This document shows, in pieces, positions 1-9,680 of a DNA stretch of 64,000 bases. Both the position numbers and the translations under genes were made by a program. The number at the start of each line of letters is the position of its first letter. The stretch's first letter is position 1. The notes below the pieces were generated by a model. That model was not told where the DNA came from, ran no database searches, and saw nothing but the letters and a program-made list of their open reading frames with translations. This DNA comes from Breznakibacter xylanolyticus (GTDB lineage: Bacteria; Bacteroidota; Bacteroidia; Bacteroidales; Marinilabiliaceae), in contig NZ_QKZK01000007.1 of NCBI RefSeq assembly GCF_003254275.1, forward strand, positions 1-64,000, in the 5' to 3' direction.

Positions 1-143
1 ATAGTTGTATTTTGTTTCGCAACATAAATCTACAACTATAGGGTGAAACCTTCGGGCGGTAACCCTTATTTTATTTTTTGTCGGTCAGTAGTGAAATAAA
101 ATCAAACCTTCCTAACACGGGCAACTCCCAGCGACAAAACGAA

Positions 144-197
144 CAATAAGGGAGAATGGTAAAAATCGCCGGCGATTTTTACCATTCTCCCTTATTG
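144..197. repeat. 54-bp perfect palindrome
   Basis: Bases 144-170 are the exact reverse complement of 171-197, with no loop, centred on GCC|GGC. It lies in the gene-free stretch 1-347 upstream of the pectate-lyase-like lipoprotein gene. There is no T-tract, so it is not a typical terminator. The rest of 1-347 holds a 9-bp inverted repeat (1-9 with 31-39) and otherwise nothing I recognise. Confidence 0.9.
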
Positions 198-347
198 ACA
201 TCGTGTTACAGCAAACAACCTTCACCGTATTTCAAACAATCCATCGCCAATGCAACCGGGCTGAACAACCTATGTTTGCATCATCAGCGTTGTCATCAAT
301 CCCTTGATGGGTGATCAACTTAAATATCATCAGAAAAAATCCAACTC

Positions 348-1214
348 ATGAAAAGAATTGTTGCATTATCGTTTGCAGCCCTAATGTTATTTGCAGGCTG
401 CCAAAAAGAAACCGAACAGGACGAACTGATTGAAACAGGCACCGCAAGTTTAAAGGCAGCCACCACCGTCACCACCGAAGCTGCGCTTAAAAGCGCCGTT
501 GCCAACGCCAAACCCGGCGATGTGATCACCGTCAGTGGCACCATCTACCTCACCAGCACGCTTCAATGCCTCAAAAGCGGAACCGCTTCGGCCAAAATCA
601 ACCTCTCGGGCGGCACCCTCAATTGCTCCAAAATGACCTCGGGCTGGGGCGTAAAAGTGAATGGCAGTTATTGGAACATTACCAACATGAATATTTGCTA
701 TGCCCCCGATTGCGGACTGGTATTCCAGACAGGGGGGTACAATTACGTCAACAAAGTCAACACTTTTGGAAACAAAGATTCCGGCCTCCAGATTTATAAC
801 GGTTCACACAACAACAGCATCAACAACTGCGTGTCGTACGACAACTACGATGTGGCCAACGGAGGCGAAAACGCCGATGGCTATGCCTGCAAACTGTCGG
901 CCGGAAAAAACAACCAGTTCAACTACTGCACGGCTTACAACAACTCCGACGACGGATGGGATTTGTATGGACAGCCCTACACCGTCACCATTAAAAACTG
1001 CAAAGCCTACAAAAACGGTTACGGCACCAATGGCGATGGCAACGGCTTCAAACTGGGCAGTGCCGGACAAGTGGTTCCTCACACAGTCACCTACTGCAAC
1101 TCATATAATAACATTGGATGCGGTTACGACGGCAACGGCAACACCGGCCACATCACCATTACCGGCAGCACCGGGTATGGAAACGGGAAAAGTTTGTTTT
1201 ATCGCATCTACTAA
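348..1214 (+). CDS. PL9-like pectate lyase lipoprotein (parallel beta-helix)
   Basis: A 288-aa exported protein. The N-terminus is a lipoprotein signal ending in the lipobox LFAGC (Cys18), so it is probably surface- or membrane-anchored. The body is a repetitive Asn/Gly-rich beta-helix. It has the run ENADGYACKL near residue 174, SDDGWD near 200 and GDGNGFKLG near 229-237. These are typical of polysaccharide lyase family 9, where Asp residues bind calcium and a Lys acts as base in beta-elimination of pectate. It is shorter than most PL9 enzymes and has no accessory module. No SusC/SusD-type genes are nearby, so it stands alone. The fold call is strong; the exact substrate is inferred. Confidence 0.75.
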   Translation: MKRIVALSFAALMLFAGCQKETEQDELIETGTASLKAATTVTTEAALKSAVANAKPGDVITVSGTIYLTSTLQCLKSGTASAKINLSGGTLNCSKMTSGWGVKVNGSYWNITNMNICYAPDCGLVFQTGGYNYVNKVNTFGNKDSGLQIYNGSHNNSINNCVSYDNYDVANGGENADGYACKLSAGKNNQFNYCTAYNNSDDGWDLYGQPYTVTIKNCKAYKNGYGTNGDGNGFKLGSAGQVVPHTVTYCNSYNNIGCGYDGNGNTGHITITGSTGYGNGKSLFYRIY

Positions 1215-1317
1215 TTTTAATTACGAACGCTGACGGTCAACACAACATTAATTGAATGAGCGATGAAACAATCGCCACTTCCAATAAGAAACAACGCAAT
1301 ATCATTCATCAAGGGTC

Positions 1318-1358
1318 AACGCAGAGAAGCAGCACACAACGCTTCTCTGCGTTTTTTT
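1318..1358. terminator. Intrinsic terminator between convergent genes
   Basis: A 13-bp stem (1318-1330 with 1341-1353) with a 10-nt loop is followed by a run of T. It serves the lyase gene on the plus strand and lies just past the end of the minus-strand gene at 1365. Confidence 0.85.
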
Positions 1359-1364
1359 ACATCA

Positions 1365-4304
1365 TCACGGAATGCTCACCCCAAACAACACCTCGCCAAA
1401 CCAGTTTCCCGATTGCGGCAACCAGGCCTGACGGTAACCAATGTTCACCGGGTAGATGAATCGAAACAAGTGCATATCGGCACGCAACTCGTACCCCAGC
1501 GAATGATAATCATTGGCCAACTGCTGCATTTCGCCCGAAGCAGCCTCTTGAAGCTCCCGGCGGGCATGCGAATAATCATAAAACAAATTGGCACGCAAGC
1601 GCTTCACATAACTGATGCCCCCCAATGACACATCGGGATAACACAATGGCAACTGATAATCGCCTTTGAACGAATAAAGCCTTTCGGCATTGGACGTGGC
1701 AAAACCACGTGGCATGCTCACGATGCTCGAATAGGAATACGCCTGCCGGTAAATTCCATTAAGATAGGTGTCGCCCATGCTCTTGTACTGAAAACTATTT
1801 TCGAGGCGAATGGCATGATGGCGCCCGATGCCGGGCAGATACAACCGGGTAAACAAGGCCGTTTGTGCCCCCCGGTCGATGGATCCACCCGTATTGACCC
1901 GATGATTGAACTGCACCATTTGCCCCCAGCGGGTGGCCACATCACGACTACTGCCCCGGCGCAGGTGATGAGCGTACACATCGAACTCGAGTCCCTGAAA
2001 CAGGTAATCGGGCTGCGACACCGTGTAGGTATCACCGGGCACAAAGCGATTATTGACCACTTCGCCATCGGTGCGCACATATTGGTAACCCTCACTTTTG
2101 TAGAAAGTAAAACGCGCCGACGGTTCCAGGCGACGATACCATGCCCCGCTTGATAAATCGAGTGGTAGGCTCACCCCGGGCTTCAACTGAATGATGTTTT
2201 GCGATGCATGCGCCGACAGGTAATAGACCTTCCCCGACGAGGTGTAATACCCCTCCATGTCAATATCTTTGTCGCCCCCCTTCACATCGAGCGAGAGCAC
2301 GGGCAACCAGCCACGCCAGCTCAGCAACAGGTTGTATTTCTCACTTTGGTAGTTGCGGTCGCCGTTATAGCCGGCAGTCACTGTGAAGGTGCTGAGCAGG
2401 TTTTGCGACATCACCGACACACCCCGACTTACGCGCGCCTCGTCGGTATTGACCAGAGCCGGGGCCCAGCTGTGTACATTCAAAAGGTTCCACTTGCAGT
2501 AAGGCTTGGAGATGTAGGTGGTGTCGAGCGAGTAATCGAACGCCGGCACCCCGGGTTCCTGACGAAGCAACGGCTCGTGCAGGGCGATGCTTTGAAACAT
2601 CTCGGGGCTTGCAACCGATTGGCCGGTGTGGGTACGCACCACCTGCTGTCCGGTGGCCGTGTATAAATTATACACCAACGTGTCGCCCATGGTACAGGGC
2701 GCCGATGCCCCAAAACGCGAACGCGTGTGCTGCCAAATCACCGGCACTGAATCGCGCAAGGCAACGGAACAAATCTCCTCCTGCCCCTGCACGGTAGTGC
2801 TAAAATAAACGCGACCATTGCCCACGTGCAGGTGCCGTATCTCATGACGTACGGGGTGAAGCAACGTGCGCCACTGCCCCGAGGCCACATTCAGCAACGA
2901 AAGTTGTTTACCCTGCTCCGTCAGCACAACGGCTGCCAACTCATGCCCAGTGTCGCACCAGGCCATCGACAAAGGCATCTGCCGCCCCAAGGGGAAAGTG
3001 GCCGTGACCCGCCGACCGGCCACATCAAACAATTCAACAGCGCAGCGGTTACTGTCGCTCACGCACACCCAAGCCACCTGCCTGCCGTCGGGCGAGAGGG
3101 CGGGCGTAAAGTATTTGCCGCGCGAAGGCGACAGCGTCCATGCCTCGAGCGAGGAGAGATTGAGCATGCGGACGATGGAATTTTGAGCATTGCCCCAACG
3201 GGGATGCACACGGTACTCGGACCACACCATGCGGTTGGCCGCCACCGAAAAAGGTTCGGCAGTGCGCACCCCGGGAATGAGCAACGAGGACGAATGCCCC
3301 TGCGCATCGACCCGCACAAAACGCCCCTCATCGGACGGGCCGGTGACCTCGGCAATGAACGAACCATCGGGCATCCATTGGGGAAACAGATAACTTCGGT
3401 AAAACGACGCCCCGGGACTCACCCTTTCAGCCGGTGTGGGCTGCACAAGCGTATCGAGCCGATGCCACTGCACCGCCAACGAATCGAACACACTGCGATA
3501 AAGCCGCGTTTTGGAACGTCCGGTTTGTTGACGCAACTGACGACTGAACTGAAACGGCCACCAGCTATTGCGCGCCACCCCGTCGACCACCTGAGTCCAA
3601 ACCGAAGTACCATATTGCCCTCGTACGCCGGCCACCAGATGATAACCCATTTCGTAGTAATTGGGCACAAAATGGCGGTACGACCCAAAGTAGGCCTTGT
3701 CGTAACTGTAGATGCCCAGATCGGTCACCTGAGCACGGAGGCGCTGCTCAAACCAGGGCATGCGCCCGCGTCCCGACTCGGAGTGGAGTGTCTCGGCCAG
3801 GGTGGCATCGCCCTCGAGAAACCACATGGGCAGGTGCAACCCCAACATGCCGCCCGCGGCCTGTTGTCCAAAACCATAATACAGGAATCGGGTAAACCCC
3901 TGATTCATGCGGTCAATTTGCACCACGTGGCGATATTCGTGCATGCCCAGTTGCTCGAGCCAATCAACCGAAATCTGCCCGGTGCCGCCCGTGGGATAGA
4001 GCTCCATGCGGCGGGGCGCCCAGGCCACAAAGCCATTGGCATAAGCCGAGCGGCCGTGCATGAGCACCTGAAAATGCGCCGGCACATGATTGGCCGAGAA
4101 GCGGTTGACACCCCGGATGCCATCGAGCACCACTGCCAGGCGACGGGCATCGGCCTCCATCTCCGAAGGAAAAACAACGGTAAAATGCGGGGTGGCGATT
4201 TGCCGCCAACGGATGGATGCCGGGTCTTCGCCCGAGGTATAATACTGTGAATGCACAAAGGAACAGATCCCCAACAGGGCGACAATCAAAACCGGAAAAC
4301 GCAT
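1365..4304 (-). CDS. Outer-membrane protein with peptidase-MA-like domain and WD40-like repeats
   Basis: A 979-aa protein with a signal peptide (first 19 or so residues, ending SFVHSQ). Residues 122-126 are HEYRH and a downstream Glu (about 164, WFLEGDA) follows, the arrangement of gluzincin metallopeptidases (peptidase MA-like). The middle section has TolB/WD40-like repeats such as FTPALSPDGRQVAWV. The last 350 residues alternate in the manner of an outer-membrane beta-barrel and end in an aromatic-rich strand. Related multi-domain proteins are common in Bacteroidota and their substrates are mostly unknown. It is monocistronic, with a convergent neighbour to the left and a 485-bp gap to the right. 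Protease activity is an inference from the motif. Confidence 0.7.
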   Translation of the reverse strand: MRFPVLIVALLGICSFVHSQYYTSGEDPASIRWRQIATPHFTVVFPSEMEADARRLAVVLDGIRGVNRFSANHVPAHFQVLMHGRSAYANGFVAWAPRRMELYPTGGTGQISVDWLEQLGMHEYRHVVQIDRMNQGFTRFLYYGFGQQAAGGMLGLHLPMWFLEGDATLAETLHSESGRGRMPWFEQRLRAQVTDLGIYSYDKAYFGSYRHFVPNYYEMGYHLVAGVRGQYGTSVWTQVVDGVARNSWWPFQFSRQLRQQTGRSKTRLYRSVFDSLAVQWHRLDTLVQPTPAERVSPGASFYRSYLFPQWMPDGSFIAEVTGPSDEGRFVRVDAQGHSSSLLIPGVRTAEPFSVAANRMVWSEYRVHPRWGNAQNSIVRMLNLSSLEAWTLSPSRGKYFTPALSPDGRQVAWVCVSDSNRCAVELFDVAGRRVTATFPLGRQMPLSMAWCDTGHELAAVVLTEQGKQLSLLNVASGQWRTLLHPVRHEIRHLHVGNGRVYFSTTVQGQEEICSVALRDSVPVIWQHTRSRFGASAPCTMGDTLVYNLYTATGQQVVRTHTGQSVASPEMFQSIALHEPLLRQEPGVPAFDYSLDTTYISKPYCKWNLLNVHSWAPALVNTDEARVSRGVSVMSQNLLSTFTVTAGYNGDRNYQSEKYNLLLSWRGWLPVLSLDVKGGDKDIDMEGYYTSSGKVYYLSAHASQNIIQLKPGVSLPLDLSSGAWYRRLEPSARFTFYKSEGYQYVRTDGEVVNNRFVPGDTYTVSQPDYLFQGLEFDVYAHHLRRGSSRDVATRWGQMVQFNHRVNTGGSIDRGAQTALFTRLYLPGIGRHHAIRLENSFQYKSMGDTYLNGIYRQAYSYSSIVSMPRGFATSNAERLYSFKGDYQLPLCYPDVSLGGISYVKRLRANLFYDYSHARRELQEAASGEMQQLANDYHSLGYELRADMHLFRFIYPVNIGYRQAWLPQSGNWFGEVLFGVSIP

Positions 4305-4389
4305 GAATGGTTGAATTTAAGAGTGCTAAAGATAACGCTTCGCATCATTCATCGGGTCACAGCAACCGACACTTTTCAACCAACGTGCG

Positions 4390-4507
4390 GAAAAAGGGAA
4401 GAAGGGAAGAAGGGAAGAAGTGGAGGAGTGGAAGAGTGGAGGAGTGAGAAAGTACAAGAGTACAAGAGTGCAAAAGTACGATATGAAAAAGTACGATAGT
4501 GCGGGGG
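4390..4507. repeat. Purine-rich imperfect short tandem repeats in a spacer
   Basis: The gap 4305-4789 holds a G/A-only tract of short imperfect units (GGAAGAA, then GGAGTGGAAGAGT, then AGTACAAGAGT). A similar tract lies at 14040-14130 in the bioA-bioB gap. No coding potential is apparent in either strand. I see no clear promoter for speA in the rest of the gap. Confidence 0.75.
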
Positions 4508-4789
4508 TACCGGATTTCATCCTCGAGACGATGAAAAGGTGATGACACAAATTGGCGCATCATGGTTCATATTATTTACATCATCAAAAAAATACTTCAA
4601 AACCCCAAGACTCAAAACAACCTAACCCCTACAATGATAACACATCTGCCCCCAAACAGCAATCCCCGTCCCCACTCTCCTCTTTGCCGCAAAAACAACC
4701 TTATTTTTAACCATTGAGATGTAGAATATTCTCATAAAAAAGTGGTTATTTCGCACCTTGTATCAAACATTTAAAACAGACTGACAGAA

Positions 4790-6682
4790 ATGAGGAAATG
4801 GCGTATTGAGGATTCTGCAGAACTCTACAATATCAACGGCTGGGGGGTGGATTATTTCCACATCAACGAGGACGGCAATGTGACCGTGACCCCTAAGGCC
4901 GGTGCTGCAGGGGTCGATTTGAAAGAATTGATGGACGAGCTCATGGTCCGCGATGTTTCAAATCCCGTGTTGGTTCGTTTTCCGGACATCCTGGACAACC
5001 GAATCGAAACCATCTCAAAATGCTTTAAAACGGCGGCCGAGGAGTACGAATACAAAGCACAAAACTTTATCATCTACCCCATTAAGGTGAACCAGATGCG
5101 CCCCGTGGTAGAGGAAATTGTGAGCCACGGCAAGAAGTTCAACATCGGTTTGGAGGCCGGGTCGAAGCCCGAGCTGCACGCCGTGATTGCCATCAACACC
5201 GACCCCGATTCGCTCATCATCTGTAACGGTTACAAAGACGAAAGCTACATTGAGCTGGCTCTGCTGGCGCAAAAAATGGGCAAGCGCATTTACATCGTGG
5301 TGGAAAAACTCAACGAGTTGCGCCTGATTGCCAGTGTGGCCAAACGCCTGAAAATACGTCCCAACATCGGCATCCGCATCAAGCTGGCCAGCTCGGGCAG
5401 CGGCAAGTGGGAAGAGTCGGGAGGCGACAGCAGCAAGTTTGGTCTCAGCTCGAGCGAACTGCTGGAGGCGCTCGACATCCTCGAGAAACACAAAATGGAA
5501 GATTGCCTGCAGCTGATTCACTTTCACATTGGCAGCCAGGTAACCAAAATACGCCGCATCAAAAACGCCCTGCGCGAGGCGGCCCAGTTTTACGTGCAGC
5601 TGCACAAAATGGGCTACAAAGTGAGCTTTGTGGACATTGGCGGCGGACTGGGCGTGGATTATGACGGCACCCGCTCGTCGAACAGCGAAAGCAGCGTGAA
5701 CTACACCATTCAGGAGTACGTCAACGACTCCATCTTTTCGTTTGTGGATGCCAGTAACAAAAACAACATCCCCCACCCCAACGTCATCACCGAATCGGGA
5801 CGCTCGCTCACGGCGCATCACTCGGTGCTGATATTCGAAGTACTGGAAACGGCCACCGTGTCGTCGTGGCAAGACGATGAAGAGATTGCCGACAACGACC
5901 ACGAACTGGTGAAAGAACTCTACTACCTGTGGGAGAACCTCAACCAGCCCCGCATGGTGGAGACCTGGCACGATGCCCAGCAGATTCGTGAAGAAGCGCT
6001 GGACCGTTTTAGCCTGGGTCTCATTGACCTGACCACCCGCGCCAAGGTAGAACGCCTGTTTTGGTCGGTGGCACGCGACATACAGCAAATGGCCACCGAA
6101 ACGCGCCACGCCCCCGACGAGTTCAAGCACCTCACCAAGATGCTTTCCGACAAGTTCTTTTGCAACTTCTCGCTCTTTCAGTCGCTGCCCGACTCGTGGG
6201 CCATCGACCAGATATTCCCCATCATGCCCATTCACCGGCTCGATGAGAAACCCACCCGCTCGGCCACGTTGCAGGACATCACCTGCGACTCGGACGGCAA
6301 AATCGACAACTTCATCTCGACCCGCAACTTTAGCTATTACCTGCCGGTGCATTCGCTCAAGGGCAAGGACAAATACTACATTGGCGTGTTTTTGGTGGGC
6401 GCCTATCAGGAGATTTTGGGCGACCTGCACAACCTGTTTGGCGACACCAACGCGGTGCATGTGACCGTGGACAAAGAGGGTTACGAGATTGACCAAATCA
6501 TTGACGGCGAATCGGTGGCCGAAGTACTCGAATACGTGCAATACAACCCTAAAAAGCTGGTGCGAACGGTCGAAACCTGGGTGACCAGCTCGGTGAAAAA
6601 CGGCATCATTTCGACCGAAGAGGGCAAGGAGTTCCTCTCAAACTACCGCTCGGGATTGTATGGTTACACCTATTTGGAATAG
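4790..6682 (+). CDS. speA: Biosynthetic arginine decarboxylase
   Basis: A 630-aa PLP enzyme that converts L-arginine to agmatine and CO2, the first step of the agmatine route to putrescine and spermidine. The PLP-binding Lys is in YPIKVNQ (Lys99). Other family landmarks are HFHIGSQ near 245, the glycine-rich VDIGGGLGVDYDG and ESGRSLTAHH. The length matches the SpeA family, which carries an alanine-racemase-like barrel and a C-terminal beta domain. The start at 4790 gives the standard N-terminus (W-x-I-x-x-SAELYNI-x-GWG). It is a single gene in the cytoplasm, with its neighbours convergent or distant. Confidence 0.95.
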   Translation: MRKWRIEDSAELYNINGWGVDYFHINEDGNVTVTPKAGAAGVDLKELMDELMVRDVSNPVLVRFPDILDNRIETISKCFKTAAEEYEYKAQNFIIYPIKVNQMRPVVEEIVSHGKKFNIGLEAGSKPELHAVIAINTDPDSLIICNGYKDESYIELALLAQKMGKRIYIVVEKLNELRLIASVAKRLKIRPNIGIRIKLASSGSGKWEESGGDSSKFGLSSSELLEALDILEKHKMEDCLQLIHFHIGSQVTKIRRIKNALREAAQFYVQLHKMGYKVSFVDIGGGLGVDYDGTRSSNSESSVNYTIQEYVNDSIFSFVDASNKNNIPHPNVITESGRSLTAHHSVLIFEVLETATVSSWQDDEEIADNDHELVKELYYLWENLNQPRMVETWHDAQQIREEALDRFSLGLIDLTTRAKVERLFWSVARDIQQMATETRHAPDEFKHLTKMLSDKFFCNFSLFQSLPDSWAIDQIFPIMPIHRLDEKPTRSATLQDITCDSDGKIDNFISTRNFSYYLPVHSLKGKDKYYIGVFLVGAYQEILGDLHNLFGDTNAVHVTVDKEGYEIDQIIDGESVAEVLEYVQYNPKKLVRTVETWVTSSVKNGIISTEEGKEFLSNYRSGLYGYTYLE

Positions 6683-6921
6683 ACACCGGTTAAACGCTGA
6701 GACGCTAAGTCGCTGAGAGGTCGTCGAGAACATCTTGCTTTTAAACCAAAATGCCGATCGCTCATCTTCCTCGGCAAAACCAACGAAGAACTGACGCTGA
6801 GTGGCAGTGAGTGAAGATGAGAACCGGTGAGAAGACGAAAAACCAGCTAAAGCGTCATGTCGTTCTCGCAGAGGACTTTTTAAACCCGGACAGGGTTCAA
6901 CAACAATATCCCCTTAAACGC

Positions 6922-6950
6922 CAAACGCCGGAAGTGATTTCCGGCGTTTG
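6922..6950. terminator. Hairpin between convergent genes
   Basis: A perfect 12-bp stem (6922-6933 with 6939-6950) lies in the 297-bp gap between speA and the PepSY-like gene, which point toward each other. It could terminate both. The T-tract is short. The remaining gap sequence shows no other feature. Confidence 0.65.
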
Positions 6951-6979
6951 TTGTTTGAGACGAAAGCGATGAGCAGGCA

Positions 6980-7507
6980 TCAACCGGGCCACAGCAGGAG
7001 GAAAACAGCCACCACCACACCGATGCCGGCAAAAATGAGCCCCCGACGAAACAAAAGGGTGCCGGGCTTGTACATCCACAACGACGAGACGGCCAAAAAC
7101 AACAACAGCACACCGTACACCAAGCCGGCCCAATGCACCAAACTTCGGCTGGCCGATTTGTGCAAGGTGTTAAACTTGCGCAACACGTCCGGCAGTTCTT
7201 TGGACGTATAACGGATTTCGCCGGTGGCAGCATTGTAGGTGCCCTGCTCAAACTCCATCACACTGCCGTGTGTGGCAGTGATTTTAAAGTGTCGTTTTCG
7301 CAGTACCTGCCCCAACGCTTCGGCATCCAAATTGGGATCAATGGTTTTTTCGACGGTGACTTCGCGCTTGAGAAAATCGGTGTCGCGATAAATGAGCACA
7401 ATGCCGCTCAGGGCATAAATTACCGTGAGCCCCAGCACCAAAAATCCAATGTCGCGGTGCAACAAACGCATGATTTGCTGCACACTCTTTTTTTGTTTCG
7501 TTTCCAT
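6980..7507 (-). CDS. PepSY-associated transmembrane protein
   Basis: A 175-aa membrane protein. A helix near residues 20-40 (LGLTVIYALSGIVLIY) follows the typical start QQIMRLLHRDIGFLVLGL of PepSY-associated TM proteins. A periplasmic PepSY-like section (about 45-115) then leads into two close helices (about 126-146 and 153-173). Relatives occur with iron-uptake or redox membrane proteins and their role is unclear. The gene stands alone: convergent with speA and preceded by the repeat-rich gap 7508-8074. Assignment rests on sequence pattern only. Confidence 0.65.
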   Translation of the reverse strand: METKQKKSVQQIMRLLHRDIGFLVLGLTVIYALSGIVLIYRDTDFLKREVTVEKTIDPNLDAEALGQVLRKRHFKITATHGSVMEFEQGTYNAATGEIRYTSKELPDVLRKFNTLHKSASRSLVHWAGLVYGVLLLFLAVSSLWMYKPGTLLFRRGLIFAGIGVVVAVFLLLWPG

Positions 7508-7782
7508 TAACGCAATTCATGTTTAAAGTTCAACGGTTTTAGATGTCAACGCAGCGCCATTCCTGCTGTGTCACCCAACAAAATATATTCAAATGAGCAT
7601 TGGCACACGCCATTTGTGCAGTTTCAGAAGGGTAGCTGTAGAGATTTCCCTGGCTTGATGAATCCTAAATGGGGGCGATGCACATGGCAGAAGCCCCCCA
7701 CCTCATCCCCACAATCTCCCTTTGGGCAGCCATTTGACCATGAACGGAGCAAAGCGATCGACAGCACCGAGGCTTTCGAACG

Positions 7783-7851
7783 CACTGAGTCGGGCGATCG
7801 GCTCACACTGAGTCGAGCGATCGGCTGACACTGAGTCGGGCGATCGGTTGT
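7783..7851. repeat. Three tandem 23-bp repeats
   Basis: Three consecutive 23-bp units start with CACTGAGTCGGGCGATCGG at 7783, 7806 and 7829. They differ at a few positions. They sit in the gap 7508-8074, which otherwise contains no gene I can support. The units carry the palindrome CGATCG. There are no spacers, so this is not a CRISPR array. Confidence 0.85.
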
Positions 7852-8074
7852 CTGCGAAAGCCACGCTAACGGATGGAGACAACCTCCGGGTGGAGGCGTG
7901 GTGTTCCCGGCTGATTTGTCATCAGTGACGTTGACGGATGCCGTGCTTCCAAATTCAAAGAATCGACAAAACTCGCCCCGCGCTTTAACGGTAATCAACC
8001 TCATCAAAAAAAAGAATGCCCACCCCGGTGAACCCTTCCCCAACGCCAATTGTTCATTCATAAAACCCAATGCC

Positions 8075-8542
8075 ATGCGCCCCGCAACTGCTTTGCTCGC
8101 CCTGTGGCTGCCCCTTGCCGCCTGCACCACGGCTCAAACACACACCACGCAAACGCCCACAGCCATGAAACACGACACCACTTTTACCCTCCGCCCGCTC
8201 ACGCCCGACGAACAACGCGTCATTCTGCACAAGGGCACCGAGATGCCCTTCACGGGGCAATACACCCGTCACCGCGCCAAAGGCACCTATGTGTGTAAAC
8301 AATGCAGCGCCCCCCTCTACCGCTCGGCCGACAAGTTTGACGCCCACTGTGGCTGGCCCAGTTTCGACGAAGAAATTCCCGGCGCCGTGCTGCGCCTGCC
8401 CGATGCCGACGGCCACCGCACCGAAATTGTGTGCGCCCGATGCAAAGGCCACCTGGGTCACGTGTTCACAGGCGAAGGATTCACCCCTAAAAACACCCGC
8501 CATTGCGTCAACTCCATCTCGCTGGGGTTTGTGGAAGAGTGA
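8075..8542 (+). CDS. msrB: Exported peptide-methionine (R)-S-oxide reductase
   Basis: A 155-aa MsrB, which reduces methionine-R-sulfoxide in proteins. Two CxxC pairs (CKQC and CARC) form the structural zinc site, and the catalytic Cys is in [11 protein letters not shown] (about Cys144). The ATG at 8075 is chosen because it yields a lipoprotein signal (LPLAACTT, Cys17); an upstream in-frame extension to 7898 has no signal and no homology-like content. The enzyme should therefore work outside the cytoplasm. It is monocistronic. The gap 8543-8798 after it shows nothing notable. Confidence 0.9.
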   Translation: MRPATALLALWLPLAACTTAQTHTTQTPTAMKHDTTFTLRPLTPDEQRVILHKGTEMPFTGQYTRHRAKGTYVCKQCSAPLYRSADKFDAHCGWPSFDEEIPGAVLRLPDADGHRTEIVCARCKGHLGHVFTGEGFTPKNTRHCVNSISLGFVEE

Positions 8543-8798
8543 AATTGGGTGGGATTAAACGCTAAGACTTCCAGTCCAATCAACACATCTTCAACACTCA
8601 AATTTGATGAAGTTTACAATCATTGATTATCCATAGATGCCTCCAAACCTCTTCCAAGTGAACTAAAAAAGCAGATGGTGACAACAGATAGAGGATTGGC
8701 ACTAACGTGAGCTAATTGAAGGTCTCATTCTTTACTTAAATGCAAGGAGTTACAAGCCTACTCTGCGTCTTGGCGCCTTTGCGTTTAAAGAGTACCCC

Positions 8799-9503
8799 TC
8801 ATTCCATTTCAACCACCGGTAATTCCATCCAAAACGCCCCGGCAAAATCGCGTTGCACCACACCGCGTATCACCTCCCGGGTATCGGCAGCCATGGCCTG
8901 CGGTGCCGGGGGATATTGATTAAAGATGATGCCGGCCAACGGCATGCCACGTCGGTGAATGGCCTCGAGCGACAACAGCGTGTGGTTGATGCTGCCCAGC
9001 CGCGCCGAAGTGACCAGCACCACCGGCCACCCCTGTTGCGCCACCCAATCGATGAGCAACAGCCCGGGCGCGAGAGGCTCCACGAGGCCGCCAACACTCG
9101 GTACAGACAGGGCATGCCCTGTCTCCCGAACTCGCGTGAGGGGCACCATGAGGCCGCCAACGCCCTCCACCACCACCCGATCGTAGTCGCCACTCAAACG
9201 CGCAACACACGCCTCAATGTGCGCCGGATCAATAACCTGCCCCGCCAAGGCCGCCGACAGATGCGGCGATGCCGGAAAAGGAAAGAGATACGGGCAGGTA
9301 TCGCCCCGCACATCCTCGGGCAGCAGGTCAATGCCCATCAGACGACGATGCGTCACAATGTCGTCGCTCATGCCCGTGCAGCCCGTTTGAGCCACCTTCA
9401 TGGTGATTACGCGATGCCCCTGCTGCATCAGTTGACGGGCATAAACCCCCGTAGCAATGCTCTTGCCCGCATCGGTGTCGATGGCCGTGATGAAATGAAT
9501 CAT
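8799..9503 (-). CDS. bioD: Dethiobiotin synthetase with an in-frame repeat insertion
   Basis: A 234-aa ATP-dependent enzyme that closes the ureido ring: 7,8-diaminononanoate, CO2 and ATP give dethiobiotin. The P-loop region is TDAGKS (about residues 9-14) and the family signature VEGVGGLMVPL is present near 120. Immediately after the signature, 22 residues are inserted: a palindromic REP segment flanked by a second copy of the signature (VGGLVEPL). The reading frame is kept. It is the last gene of the biotin operon. Whether the inserted loop lowers activity is unknown. Confidence 0.9.
   Translation of the reverse strand: MIHFITAIDTDAGKSIATGVYARQLMQQGHRVITMKVAQTGCTGMSDDIVTHRRLMGIDLLPEDVRGDTCPYLFPFPASPHLSAALAGQVIDPAHIEACVARLSGDYDRVVVEGVGGLMVPLTRVRETGHALSVPSVGGLVEPLAPGLLLIDWVAQQGWPVVLVTSARLGSINHTLLSLEAIHRRGMPLAGIIFNQYPPAPQAMAADTREVIRGVVQRDFAGAFWMELPVVEME
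9105..9124. repeat. GGCATGCC-centred palindrome inside bioD
   Basis: A 20-bp perfect palindrome centred on GGCATGCC lies within the bioD coding sequence. The flanks 9070-9095 and 9136-9161 are similar to each other at a 66-bp offset, suggesting that insertion came with a duplication of the target. Related palindromes are at 9681, 12743 and 23316. Confidence 0.85.
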
Positions 9504-9544
9504 GTGGTTGGGTTTTTAATGATGATGAATTTTAAACGCGGAGA

Positions 9545-9672
9545 CTTAGCCCTGAAGGGGCGAGAGCCGATTTGCTTACGCACTTTTGGCGCTTCCCTAA
9601 CGGCATTCATCCATCGGGGCTGCGCCCGATGCTTTTGCCGGCGCCCCTATGGGGCTTCACGAAACGACATTA
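9545..9672. repeat. REP-like intergenic element, copy 1
   Basis: It begins with a CCCTGAAGGGGCG motif and ends with GGCGCCCCTATGGGGC followed by TTCACGAAACGACATT. The same two ends occur at 11297-11487. It fills most of the 213-bp gap between bioC and bioD. Each end can fold as a short hairpin. Confidence 0.75.
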
Positions 9673-9680
9673 TTCCCTAC

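Noticed and set aside
2826-4250. A 474-aa plus-strand frame opposite the large outer-membrane protein
   Set aside because: His- and Arg-rich shadow of a GC-rich gene, with no start context or family pattern.
5015-6541. A 508-aa minus-strand frame opposite speA
   Set aside because: It is a codon shadow of speA: high His/Val/Arg content and no domain pattern. The plus-strand SpeA motifs are unambiguous.
7783-7851. CRISPR array
   Set aside because: The units are directly adjacent with no spacers and no cas genes are present in the window.
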